From contig CAVYWS010000009.1 in the NCBI GenBank assembly GCA_963772265.1, positions 1-64,000 on the forward strand: a stretch of DNA of 64,000 bases, written 5' to 3'. A model generated the notes under the pieces. It was not told where the DNA came from. It saw only the letters and a list, made by a program, of their open reading frames with translations, and searched no databases. Of the stretch, positions 35,301-45,210 are shown one piece after another (positions within the stretch are counted from its first letter, which is position 1; every line of letters starts with the position of its first letter). Both the position numbers and the translations under genes were made by a program. Source of the DNA: Mayfieldus sp963772265. GTDB taxonomy: Bacteria; Actinomycetota; Thermoleophilia; Solirubrobacterales; 70-9.

Positions 35301-35656
35301 GCGACGACAGCGAGGCGAAGCTGGTCGAATCGTTTGCAGGGGAGGCGCGTCGCCGCTGCGACGTGATCGTCGCCGGGCTCGAGACCGGGACCACCGATTA
35401 CGAGGCTCTGCGGGCCGAGACCCATGCCCTCAAGGGAACCGCAGCGGTGGTCGGCCTGCAGCGGCTCGCGGAGCTGGCCGGGCTGATGGAGTCCGACCTC
35501 GCCGAGGCGGCGAAGACGGGACAGCTTCGGGAGAGCCGGGTGCGTCAGATATCCGACGCCGCTAAGGCGCTCGCCGAGGGGGCCGAGTCGGCCGCCTCCG
35601 GCGAGGAGGAGCCCCCGGACGTCGGGCGCTCACTGGCGCAGCTGTTCAGTGCCTGA
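35297..35656 (+). CDS. Orphan Hpt (histidine phosphotransfer) domain protein
   Basis: The 119-residue helical protein has the Hpt signature ETHALKGTAAVVGL, with phosphoacceptor His43. It is a stand-alone phosphotransfer module with no kinase or receiver gene beside it. It is coupled by a four-base overlap to the upstream thioredoxin-like lipoprotein and overlaps the next small gene by eight bases. The partner kinase must lie elsewhere. Confidence 0.8.
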   Translation: MSDDSEAKLVESFAGEARRRCDVIVAGLETGTTDYEALRAETHALKGTAAVVGLQRLAELAGLMESDLAEAAKTGQLRESRVRQISDAAKALAEGAESAASGEEEPPDVGRSLAQLFSA

Positions 35657-35897
35657 GGTGCCCGACTCTCCCGCCCGCGAGCGCGAGGTCGCACAGGTCC
35701 GCTCATGGCTGCTCGGAACCGCTTCCGCCGGCCTTCGCCTGCTGGCCGCCGTCGCGGACCTGACCCACGCCGATGCGACCGACCAGATCGCCCGCAGCTT
35801 CCGCCAGGTCGCCGATGCCTACGAGGCGTCGAACCTCGGCGGCGCGGCGCGGGTCGCCAAAGCGATGGGCAAGGACGAGGGGCCGAAGGAAGGGTGA
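35649..35897 (+). CDS. Small helical hypothetical protein (82 aa)
   Basis: GTG 35649 lies within the end of the Hpt gene, so translation is probably coupled. The protein is predicted helical (REREVAQVRSWLLGTASAGL; DATDQIARSFRQVADAYEAS) and acidic to basic towards the C-terminus. It has no recognisable family, signal peptide or membrane segment. It may act with the Hpt protein. Confidence 0.6.
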   Translation: MPEVPDSPAREREVAQVRSWLLGTASAGLRLLAAVADLTHADATDQIARSFRQVADAYEASNLGGAARVAKAMGKDEGPKEG

Positions 35898-35955
35898 TCG
35901 CCTAGGGCCGAACCCGGGCCGGGCGCCGTGACGTCGCGCTACGCTCGCAGCCACG

Positions 35956-36029
35956 GGCCGGTAGCTCAGTTGGTCAGAGCAGCGGACTCATAATCCGTCG
36001 GTCGGAGGTTCGAGTCCTCCCCGGCCCAT
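35956..36029 (+). tRNA. tRNA-Met (CAT), cassette target site
   Basis: The 74-base cloverleaf has acceptor arms GGGCCGG/CCGGCCC with discriminator A, D-arm TAGCTCAGTTGGTCAGAGCA, anticodon loop CTCATAA (anticodon CAT) and T-arm GGAGGTTCGAGTCCTCC. The anticodon arm resembles elongator Met, although a lysidine-modified Ile2 tRNA cannot be excluded. Its 3' half is repeated downstream at 37393-37436 and 39555-39586. Confidence 0.93.
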
Positions 36030-36030
36030 A
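35987..36030 (+). repeat. Direct repeat A (3' half of tRNA-Met; attL-like)
   Basis: The 44 bases from the anticodon loop of tRNA-Met to one base past its end (starting ACTCATAATCCG, ending CCGGCCCAT) recur exactly as repeat B. This is the original tRNA copy, and its 3' end marks the left boundary of cassette 1. Confidence 0.85.
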
Positions 36031-36042
36031 AGCAAAACCCTG

Positions 36043-36074
36043 TTGCCGCGGGTTCGAGTCCCGTCGCTCCCCGA
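36043..36074 (+). repeat. tRNA 3'-half fragment of a different tRNA
   Basis: GCGGGTTCGAGTCCCGTCGC and the following CTCCCC look like the T-arm and 3' acceptor strand of a tRNA, but no 5' half is present and it does not match tRNA-Met beyond the T-loop. It sits 14 bases after tRNA-Met, inside cassette 1. Confidence 0.6.
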
Positions 36075-36172
36075 GGTGGCCAGCTTACTCGCCGTTTAAG
36101 AAACTCTGGAAGGCTGCGCCTGGCCCGCCGGGGGAAGGGGCCGTCGCGAACCTCAGCCAATAAGGAGGAAAT

Positions 36173-37019
36173 GTGAAGCGAAATATCTCGCTTGCCGTCG
36201 CGGGGCAGCGGTTCTCGCTCGGCGCAGCCATCGCGATTGCCGTCAGCTTGGCGGCAACGGCCGGCGCGGCCCCGACGACCGGCCTGCCGACCGTCTCGAT
36301 TGCGATGGAGGCAAGTCAATCAGCGTTGGCGGAACGCTCCAGTCGGGTGCCGTCGACGTGAGCTCGACAAGCACCGCAAAGCGTGGGGAGCGACGTAGTT
36401 CTGGTGCACCCTGCGGGGGTTAGCCGATCAGCTATTCGCCTTCCTCGGCACGAAGGCCGCCCAGGATCCCAACAACGTGAGGCCCCTGGGCGCGATCACG
36501 CTGGGCGCTACGGCCCCGAAGGGCACGAGCGACGTTCAGACCGAGCTTCAACCCGGCCTGTACGTCGCCTTCGACGCCAGCCGCAACAACCCCACAGGTG
36601 GCCGCGGACGACGTTCGCGGTTTCAGGGGCAGCGGCACCCCGCATCCTTGCCGAGGGCAAAGGCCAAGGTGAAGGCGATCGAGTTCGCCTTCAAAGCGCC
36701 GAGCACGCTGCATGATGGCGAGCTGGTGCGATTCGAGAACAGAGGATTCCTCGTCCACATGATCGACGCGATCAAGGTCAAGGATCGCCGGAACGCCAAG
36801 ACGCTGGTCAAGCTTCTGCGCGCAGGAAAGGACGGCAAGGCTTTCCACCTCGCGCAGGGCGACATCAGCTTCCTCGACCCCGTCTCCAGCGGAGCGGTGC
36901 AGCAGGAGAAGGTGAAGGCGAAGCCCGGCATCTACGTCCTGGCTTGTTTCATGGACACCCAGGACGGGCGTGAGCACACCCAGCTGGGCATGGAGCGGAT
37001 CATCCACATCGCCAAGTAG
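36173..37019 (+). pseudogene. Exported cupredoxin-like protein, several frameshifts (cassette 1)
   Basis: A strong ribosome-binding site (AAGGAGG) precedes GTG 36173 and a signal peptide (ISLAVAGQRFSLGAAIAIAV...AGAAP). The mature protein is recoverable only by joining frames: KSISVGGTLQSGAVDV, then LFAFLGTKAAQDPNN-type sequence, RPLGAITLGATAPKGTSDVQ, a short WPRTTFAVSGAAAP piece, then the intact C-terminus. That C-terminus has GELVRFENRGFLVHM and LACFMDTQDGREHTQLGM, suggesting a type 1 copper site (His, Cys, His, Met). At least three indels are present, net +1. It is either a decaying gene or badly sequenced, and it is the sole gene between repeats A and B. Confidence 0.6.
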
Positions 37020-37392
37020 CGGTCTGCAAGGTCTCGCCAGCGGCCCGATCCGACGAGCGCGGGTCGGGCCGCGGCAGTCGAGCGCCCGCGTGCTGCCAGT
37101 ATCTGGTCGATAGCCGTGCTGATGGCTGCCGAAGCCGGCGCTTGGAATCTGGTCGAGGAGTACGGCTGAAAGACGACGAGCACTCGCTGATCCGTCGATT
37201 GGCTGAAAAGCGACTGGCGGAGGCGCCAGCGAAGGAAGCCAAAGTCGCTTTGGTGGGCTTTTGGGCCGGGTGCTTTCCAAAGCAGAGAATTTGTCCCGAA
37301 TTTTGTCCCCGACTCCAGGCAACTCTATGGACAGGACCGAACCAGAGCGAGCTACTCGGACACGATCGAACCCCATAGGCGCGTCCCTGCCT
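37020..37392. other. Non-coding/unassigned 3' part of cassette 1
   Basis: No convincing gene is seen here. A 78-codon frame from TTG 37142 (HSLIRRLAEKRLAEAPAKEA near its start) has no recognisable family. It could be the worn C-terminus of an integrase, as often sits beside tRNA attachment sites, but no catalytic motif remains. The segment ends at repeat B. Confidence 0.4.
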
Positions 37393-37436
37393 ACTCATAA
37401 TCCGTCGGTCGGAGGTTCGAGTCCTCCCCGGCCCAT
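37393..37436 (+). repeat. Direct repeat B (tRNA-Met 3' half, between the cassettes)
   Basis: The 44 bases are identical to 35987-36030, from the anticodon loop to the base after the discriminator. Without the 5' half it cannot be a functional tRNA. It forms the junction between cassettes 1 and 2 and lies 82 bases before the MauE-thioredoxin start. Confidence 0.88.
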
Positions 37437-37518
37437 CGCCGAAAAGACCAAATTTTTGGTCTTGCGTTCCGCGGTCGCCTCCATAGGATCCGACGATGGC
37501 TCCGACCGCAAATCCGGG

Positions 37519-38569
37519 GTGGGTGGGGAATTGATCGTCCTGGCCCTGCGGCTCGCCCTTGCGATCGTCTTTGCGGTCGCGGCCGTCGGAAAGATCGCCA
37601 ACCGGGGGCGCACCGAAGCGACGCTCGCCGAGTTCGGGGTCGCGGACCGCCTGATCGCGCCGCTCGCCGTGGCGCTGCCCGTGGCCGAGCTGGCGATCGC
37701 AGCGGCCCTGCTGCCCGCTGCGACCGCTGCCTGGGCCGCCCTCGCCGCAGTTCTGCTGCTGGCGGCCTTCACCGGCGCGGTGCTGCGCGTCCTTGCCCGC
37801 GGCGAGGACGTCGACTGCAACTGCTTCGGATCGCTCGGGTCCAGCCGCATCACCGGATGGACTGCCGCCAGAAACCTCGTCCTGCTGGCCGTCGCCGTCG
37901 GCGTCGCCGCCGTCGGACAGAGCGACCCCGGACCTGGCGACGCTGGGCTGGATCGGCGAGCTCGACACCGCCCAGGCGGCCGCGCTCGGCGCCGGCGTCG
38001 CGATCGCCCTCGCCGGGCTCAACTTCGCCTTCTTCTGGCAGCTGATGCGCCAGAACGGTCGGCTGCTGGCAGAGCTGCAGGCCCTCAAGGAGGGATCGGC
38101 GGCAGGGTACGGCCCGCAGCCGGGCGACTTGGCTCCGGACTTCGAGCTTCCCGCCCTCGGCGGCGGAAGCGTCTCGCTCGAGCAGCTCCTCGGCGCCGAT
38201 CGCGGGCTTGCGATCCTCGTCACCGATCCCGGCTGCGGCGCCTGCGACCCGCTGCTTCCCGAGGTGGGGCGGCTGCAGCGCGATCCGGCCACGCCGATCC
38301 CGCTGGTGTTGATCAGCCGCGGTGACCTCGACGACAATGCCGCCAAGGCTGCCGAGCACGGCCTCGAGCCGGTTCTGATCGAAGAGGGATTCGAGGTCTC
38401 GCGCTCGCTCGGCGTCAACGGCGCGCCCGGCCTGGTCCAGCTCGATCCCGAGGGGCAGTTCGTCGACAAGCCGGCGATGGGCGCCGAGCGGGTCGGGCAG
38501 GCGCTTGCAAGCCTGGCGTCCTCAGGGCCGGCAGATCCAGTGCTCACCGTCCACAAGGGAGGTTCCTGA
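37519..38569 (+). CDS. MauE/DoxX-like membrane protein fused to a thioredoxin-like domain (one +1 frameshift)
   Basis: GTG 37519 starts a MauE-type membrane domain of about four helices (LALRLALAIVFAVAAVGKIA) with the conserved CxC turn EDVDCNCFGSLGSS. Near 37925 the frame moves +1 into TLGWIGELDTAQAAALGAGV, another membrane helix (NFAFFWQLMRQNGRLLAEL) and a redoxin domain (LAPDFELPALGG) with the active site DPGCGACDPLLPEV. MauE and MauD assist disulfide formation in methylamine dehydrogenase small subunit, normally as separate proteins; here one 349-residue fusion is restored by removing one base. No alternative start for the second half is visible. It probably oxidises or isomerises cysteines of the Cys-rich protein two genes downstream. 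Confidence 0.72.
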
Positions 38570-38961
38570 TGGCCGATGCGGGCTCACAGCAGATCCTCGA
38601 GCTGCTCACCACGCCGTCCGAGCGGCTGTCCGACGACATCGCGGTCTTCCGCAAGGGGCTTCGCCGCGCACACAAGCAGCCCTACGGCGTCCCTTCACAA
38701 GCCTGGTTCGACGCGCTTGCCGACATGCGGGTCATCTACCGCGACCTTCGAGCGCAGATAGATGCGGTGGACACCGCGGATCCCTCCAAACAGGACGCGC
38801 TCGACGGGCTCGACGCCCTGGACCGCAGCTTCGGCGCCCTCGAGCGCGGGTTCGAGCACGGGATGAGCAAGAAGGCGGTTCCGAAGCTCAAGAAGTCGCG
38901 CAGGGCCGGGAATTCGGGGGTCGAGAGCCTGCGCAAGGCGCGCAAGGGGCTTGCGACATGA
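38569..38961 (+). CDS. Small helical hypothetical protein of the MauE/Cys-rich cassette
   Basis: ATG 38569 overlaps the previous stop by one base, and the 130-residue product's stop overlaps the start of the Cys-rich gene (ATGA). It has no cysteines, signal peptide or membrane helix. It is rich in helix formers (DMRVIYRDLRAQIDAVDTAD; LDALDRSFGALERGFEHG) with a basic C-terminus (KLKKSRRAGN). Position between the oxidoreductase and the Cys-rich substrate suggests a chaperone or escort, but this is inference only. Confidence 0.65.
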   Translation: MADAGSQQILELLTTPSERLSDDIAVFRKGLRRAHKQPYGVPSQAWFDALADMRVIYRDLRAQIDAVDTADPSKQDALDGLDALDRSFGALERGFEHGMSKKAVPKLKKSRRAGNSGVESLRKARKGLAT

Positions 38962-39542
38962 GCCACTGGTTCGACCGGCTGGCCGTCCGTGCCGCCGATG
39001 AGGATGACAAGCGCCGACTGACCCGTCGCGAGGCTGTCGCCGCCGCCGCCTCCGGGGCTGCCGCCTTGAGCGTGCTCGGCTCGCCTTTCCTCTCCGACGC
39101 TCTGGCGAGCCCGGAATCGTGTCGCTGCTGGCAGAACGCATGGCGCAAATTCGATGAGGCGGACGACGACCTGTACAACCGCACGATTCGCGACCGCAGC
39201 GCCGTGGTCGTCCCATTCACCGGTGCCGTTTACGTCTTCGGTCTCGCCGGGCTGGGCGTGGGCACTACCCTCGGAGCCGTCGCACACTGTGGATGGTGCA
39301 GCGACGACGACATGAAGAAACTCGGCAAGCCACCGCCCCCGAACTTCACGCCGTGCACGCACCGGGGCGGCCTGCGTCTGCGCGGCGACCAGTGCGGTGG
39401 CGATGTAAAACCGCAGCCCCCCGAGACCGGGTGCCCCGGGGGCACCAAGGACTGCGGAGGCGGTCTTTGCTGCTTCGGCAGCGACCTCTGCTGCGGCGGC
39501 TGCTGCTGCATCGTCGAAGTCGGCTGCACCTGCTGCGGCTGA
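38958..39542 (+). CDS. Cysteine-rich twin-arginine exported protein (18 Cys)
   Basis: ATG 38958 (ATGA overlap with the gene before) gives 194 residues. Residues ~14-50 look like a Tat signal: basic n-region, twin arginine in LTRREAVAAAAS, then hydrophobic residues to ALASPES. A second hydrophobic stretch (VVPFTGAVYVFGLAGLGVG) may be a membrane anchor. All 18 cysteines lie after the signal, ten of them in the last ~25 residues (GLCCFGSDLCCGGCCCIVEV, then GCTCCG). The pattern suggests a disulfide-knotted or metal-binding tail. I do not recognise the family. The adjoining MauE-thioredoxin fusion is the obvious maturation partner. The stop is 12 bases before repeat C. Confidence 0.72.
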   Translation: MSHWFDRLAVRAADEDDKRRLTRREAVAAAASGAAALSVLGSPFLSDALASPESCRCWQNAWRKFDEADDDLYNRTIRDRSAVVVPFTGAVYVFGLAGLGVGTTLGAVAHCGWCSDDDMKKLGKPPPPNFTPCTHRGGLRLRGDQCGGDVKPQPPETGCPGGTKDCGGGLCCFGSDLCCGGCCCIVEVGCTCCG

Positions 39543-39554
39543 GGGCTCGAGCTG

Positions 39555-39586
39555 AATCCGTCGGTCGGAGGTTCGAGTCCTCCCCG
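39555..39586 (+). repeat. Direct repeat C (tRNA-Met 3' half, right end of cassette 2)
   Basis: The 32 bases from AATCCGTCGG to CTCCCCG are identical to the matching part of tRNA-Met, and the flanks then diverge (CCGATT instead of GCCCAT). It starts 12 bases after the Cys-rich gene and marks the right boundary of cassette 2. Confidence 0.85.
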
Positions 39587-39771
39587 CCGATTGATCCTCG
39601 TGATCGCCGTGCTTGATGCAGCGATGCAGGTGCTGCTGCCCACAGGCGGCGCGGTCCGGCAGCTGCCCACGGTGTGAGCCTGAACCGGGGTCGTAAGACC
39701 AATGTCCAATTGAACCTTCGACTGCCTCGCCGCCAGTCTGTTCAGGCATCCATTCAGGCAAGGAGATGACA

Positions 39772-40233
39772 ATGATCAAGCAAAGAACGCGAATCGCCGG
39801 CATCCTGGCCGGGGCGGCAGCACTGGTGGTCGCTGGTGGCGGCACAACCGCGCTGGCCGATCGCAACCATCCCGAGGACGGGCCCCACCAGAGCCAGTCC
39901 GGCCCGACGAGCGCCGTCGTCAAGCATTACGACGGCACCGTCCTCTCCAAGAACCGAGACGCGAGGACATTCAGAATGCGAACCGAGAGTGGCCGGACCC
40001 TGAAGTTCCGGGTCACCGGGAGAACGAAGTTCGAACGGATCAGTGGCTTCGGCGGCCTTTCCCGCGATCTTCGGATCGAGGTGAACGCGAAGCGCACCGA
40101 CAACGGTCTGCTGGCGCTCAAAGTCGAAACGCAGGGCGGCGGTGGAGGAGGAGGCAGCGGTGGCGACGGTTCCCCCGGCGATGACCATGGCTCCGGCGGC
40201 CACGGCGCCGATGACGGCCCGAATCACAGCTAG
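39772..40233 (+). CDS. Secreted protein, DUF5666-like beta-barrel with Gly/Asp/His-rich tail
   Basis: ATG 39772 is preferred over ATG 39766 because AAGGAG directly abuts the earlier one and is correctly spaced for the later. The 153-residue product has a signal peptide (RIAGILAGAAALVVAGGGTT...ALA), a small beta domain (VKHYDGTVLSKNRDARTFRM; RTLKFRVTGRTKFERIS; RIEVNAKRTDNGLLALKVE) typical of DUF5666-like folds, and a flexible tail rich in Gly, Asp and His. The tail might bind metal. A strong terminator follows. Confidence 0.75.
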   Translation: MIKQRTRIAGILAGAAALVVAGGGTTALADRNHPEDGPHQSQSGPTSAVVKHYDGTVLSKNRDARTFRMRTESGRTLKFRVTGRTKFERISGFGGLSRDLRIEVNAKRTDNGLLALKVETQGGGGGGGSGGDGSPGDDHGSGGHGADDGPNHS

Positions 40234-40262
40234 TCGCTAAAGAGGTCGCGCAGAGGCAATCG

Positions 40263-40290
40263 AGCAGTCCCGCCCGTCGGCGGGACTGCT
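40263..40290. terminator. Bidirectional terminator between convergent genes
   Basis: A perfect 12-bp stem, AGCAGTCCCGCC / GGCGGGACTGCT, with loop CGTC lies between the secreted-protein gene and the response-regulator gene. Its last base overlaps the regulator's stop codon. T-rich tails are weak on both sides. Confidence 0.75.
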
Positions 40291-40937
40291 TAGCCGTTCC
40301 CCGGGGGATCGTCGGCCGGGGGGGTCAGCCCGTGGCGCTGTGCCCACAGCGCCGCCTGGGTTCGATCGGACACACCGATTCGCTCGAAGACGCGGGTCAG
40401 GTGTGCCTTGACCGTCTTCTCGCTGATCTCGAGCCGCCGCGCGATCCGCTTGTTCGGAAGGCCCTCTCCGACCAGGGCCAGCACCTCGCGCTCACGGCGA
40501 GTCAGGTCGACCGAGCGCTGCTCGGCGCGGTCCGAGAGCACCGCCTGGGCGGCCTTGGGAGCGAGCGGAGACTCGCCTCGGGCCGCCGCGCGGATCGCCT
40601 CGAAGAGCTCCTCCGGCGGAGCATCCTTGAGCAGGTATCCGACGGCGCCCGCGTCGAGCGCACCGAGGATCCGGTCGCGCTCGGAGAACGCCGTGAGGAT
40701 CACCACTCGTGTTTTTGGCAGGACCTCGAGAATCCTGTGTGTTGCCTCGATCCCGTCGAGGATAGGCATCGTCAGGTCACACAGGACCACGTCCGGCCGC
40801 TGTTCTTCGGCCAACGACACCGCGCTCTCACCGTCAGCGGCCGTGCCGACGACCTCGATGTCCTCAGCCCCGGCGAGCAGCTTCTCGAGCCCGGCCCGGA
40901 CGATCTCATGATCCTCGGCGAGGACAACCCGGATCAT
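40290..40937 (-). CDS. NarL/LuxR-family response regulator
   Basis: The 215-residue protein has a receiver domain (VVLAEDHEIVRAGLEKLL; phosphoacceptor Asp54 in LCDLTMPILDG; Lys in LLKDAPPEE) and a C-terminal LuxR helix-turn-helix (LTRREREVLALVGEGLPNKR...VKAHLTRVFERIGVSDR). It is coupled to the histidine kinase upstream by an ATGA overlap, so the two form one system. Target genes are unknown. Confidence 0.93.
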   Translation of the reverse strand: MIRVVLAEDHEIVRAGLEKLLAGAEDIEVVGTAADGESAVSLAEEQRPDVVLCDLTMPILDGIEATHRILEVLPKTRVVILTAFSERDRILGALDAGAVGYLLKDAPPEELFEAIRAAARGESPLAPKAAQAVLSDRAEQRSVDLTRREREVLALVGEGLPNKRIARRLEISEKTVKAHLTRVFERIGVSDRTQAALWAQRHGLTPPADDPPGNG

Positions 40938-42262
40938 GGCGCGGCGGCCTCGAGACGGACGCGGGTACCGGCGCCCGGGCTCGACTCGATCTCCAGGGTC
41001 GCGCCCGCTTCTTCGGCGAGATCGCGCAGCAGCTCGAGCCCAAGGTGCCCGGACTGCGATTTCCGCTCGTCCGGCTTCGGCGCAAAGCCAAGGCCGTCGT
41101 CCTCGACGAGCAGCTTCGCGCCAGCACGATTTCGGCTGACACGTACTTCGACCCGCTTCGGCGAGGCGTGCTTGGCCGAGTTGCGGATCGCCTCTTGGGC
41201 AACCCTGAAGAAGAGCGCCTCGGTCTCGGGGGCGAGCTCGAGGTCCTCCGGGATCGCGACCCGTGTGTCAATGCCCCGCGCAGCGAGCGGAGCTACCAGG
41301 TCCGAGAGGGCGGCCGACAGTCCTGCCTCTCGCAGGCGCGGTGGGTAGATCTCCACAAGCACCCCCCGCAGCTCCCGCACGCTCTGCCGGGCCCGTTGCG
41401 CGCCGTCGCGTAGCGCCTCCTCCGCTGCATCGCCGTCCTCAGCTGCAGCGGCGAGCGAGTACGAAAGCCCGGCCAGGTCCTGAACGACGCCATCGTGGAT
41501 GTCACCGGCGATCCGACGCCGCTCGGTCACCGATGCGTCGACGGCGTGCTGCAGGAGGGTCTCGCGCTCCTCGCTCGCCCGCCGGATCCGCCGCGCCATC
41601 GAGGCGGAGAGGGGCAGCTGCACGAGGTAGAGCAGGACGAGCGCGGCGATCAACGCCGGTGCGAAAGCGAGCCAGGTGTCACGGGCCCTCGACTCGACCG
41701 TGTCGAACTCCTGGTAGGCCTCGAAGAGCAGCGAACGCCCGTCCGGCCCGCGCACCGGCAGATACACCTCCAGCAGCTTCCCGCGCCCCCGCTCGAAGCG
41801 GTTCTCGGGGCGGGAGAGGTCGCTGACATCCGATTCGACTTTGCCGCTGCGAAGCGACGCCAGATCGTCTGGCGCCAATTGATAGTGCTGGCCGATCAGG
41901 CGGGGTTCGTCGGAGTACACGAGGCGGCCGGAGCCTGTCCAGAGCTTGACCCGCACGATCGGATCCACCAGCACGCGGCTCCGCACGATGCCGTCGAACC
42001 TCCGCACCGCGCGTGCCCGCCCCTTGAGTAGGCCACTGCTGAGGTTCGGCTCGACGATTCCTCTGCCGACCAGGCGAGTGACGTCCCGCGCTTGCCTCTG
42101 TGCCTCGGAGACACCCACATTGCGCAGGACGAAGAAGCTGATCACTCCCACCGCCGCCAATGCGACAGCGCCGGCGAGCGCGAACCTCCCCACGGCGCCG
42201 GCGACCGACGGATCGGCTCGCGCGGGAGCGTTCCATTTCAGGGGGCCGAGCTTCATCCCCAT
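40934..42262 (-). CDS. Sensor histidine kinase (HisKA_3/NarX-DesK type)
   Basis: The 442-residue protein has a membrane helix near residues 28-50, an extracytoplasmic sensor of about 150 residues, a second helix (LAFAPALIAALVLLYLVQLP), the dimerisation/phosphoacceptor motif ERRRIAGDIHDGVVQDLAGL and an HATPase domain (VAQEAIRNSAKHA; VEDDGLGF; GHLGLELLRDLAEEAG). It faces the response regulator it should phosphorylate. The sensed signal is unknown. Confidence 0.92.
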   Translation of the reverse strand: MGMKLGPLKWNAPARADPSVAGAVGRFALAGAVALAAVGVISFFVLRNVGVSEAQRQARDVTRLVGRGIVEPNLSSGLLKGRARAVRRFDGIVRSRVLVDPIVRVKLWTGSGRLVYSDEPRLIGQHYQLAPDDLASLRSGKVESDVSDLSRPENRFERGRGKLLEVYLPVRGPDGRSLLFEAYQEFDTVESRARDTWLAFAPALIAALVLLYLVQLPLSASMARRIRRASEERETLLQHAVDASVTERRRIAGDIHDGVVQDLAGLSYSLAAAAEDGDAAEEALRDGAQRARQSVRELRGVLVEIYPPRLREAGLSAALSDLVAPLAARGIDTRVAIPEDLELAPETEALFFRVAQEAIRNSAKHASPKRVEVRVSRNRAGAKLLVEDDGLGFAPKPDERKSQSGHLGLELLRDLAEEAGATLEIESSPGAGTRVRLEAAAP

Positions 42263-42309
42263 GCAGCTTGAACCCTCACGGGGATGGGGTCATCCAGACC
42301 CTCGTCGGC

Positions 42310-42601
42310 TTACGACGACTTGAGTAGAGCCGTGACCCGTGCCGCAAGGCGCTGTCCGCGTGCCGTCAGCCGGTACTCGCTGTGGGGGGGACGGCCAGGC
42401 ATCAGGCGGCGCTCGACGATTCCCGCCGCCTCGAGTTGCTCGAGGCGGTCCGACAAGGTCGTGGGTGAGACGCCGGGCAGGGACTGGCGGAACTCGTTGA
42501 AACGGGCCGCCCCGCTGGAGCAGGCATAGATCGTCGCCAGCGTCCAGCGCCGCTCCAGCAGGTCCGCGACGGCGCGGAGCTGGGAGGGAACCGGATCGCA
42601 G

Positions 42602-42621
<20 letters not shown>
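42310..42621 (-). CDS. HxlR-family transcriptional regulator
   Basis: This 103-residue winged-helix protein has the HxlR pattern: Cys-containing N-terminus (RCRSCDPVP), LERRWTLATIYACSSGAARF, FNEFRQSLPGVSPTTLSDRL and the wing LMPGRPPHSEYRLTARG. HxlR proteins often sense reactive electrophiles through an N-terminal cysteine. It overlaps the 3' end of lon by 20 bases and may be cotranscribed with it. Confidence 0.88.
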
Positions 42622-44905
<2,284 letters not shown>

Positions 44906-44928
44906 TTTCTGTAGTTAGTCCACAGAAA
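44906..44928. promoter_or_regulatory. Inverted repeat at the lon start (possible operator)
   Basis: TTTCTGT (44906-44912) and ACAGAAA (44922-44928) form a 7-bp-arm palindrome with nine bases between, immediately upstream of lon's first ATG. It is unlike the HspR (HAIR) or CIRCE boxes. A repressor site overlapping a leaderless promoter is plausible, but no regulator can be named. Confidence 0.45.
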
Positions 44929-45210
44929 TGATAGCGCGAGCAGAAGCTGCCCAGGCCCCGGGTCAGGCGAAGGCCAAGTTCGGCGGCATTGGACCCGCCA
45001 AAGATTGGAACTTCCTAAGGGCGCTGTCGGGCTTCAATTCGAAGATCGCCCACCTCGCTGACAAGTCGTATTTCTCAAAACCTGAGGTGATGACGACACT
45101 CGACGTGGAAGCGCGATTTCGACCCAGCCGCCCATACGGCCAATTGACCACAGACGAGAAGCCAGGGTCTACTAGGCGGTTGGTCAAGCTTGCGCAAGGC
45201 GGCGCTGAGC
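44929..45210. other. Intergenic region upstream of lon
   Basis: This ~280-base segment holds no convincing gene. A 130-codon plus-strand frame beginning at 44928 has no recognisable domain and runs antisense into the zinc-finger gene. The region presumably contains the lon promoter. Confidence 0.5.

Noticed and set aside
35966..36319. Minus-strand frame across tRNA-Met ending GEDSNLRPTDYESAALTN
   Set aside because: This is the well-known spurious translation of the antisense strand of a tRNA gene. The same applies to the frame opposite tRNA-Asn (30936-31514) and to frames containing GLEPPTDG near 37400 and 39600.
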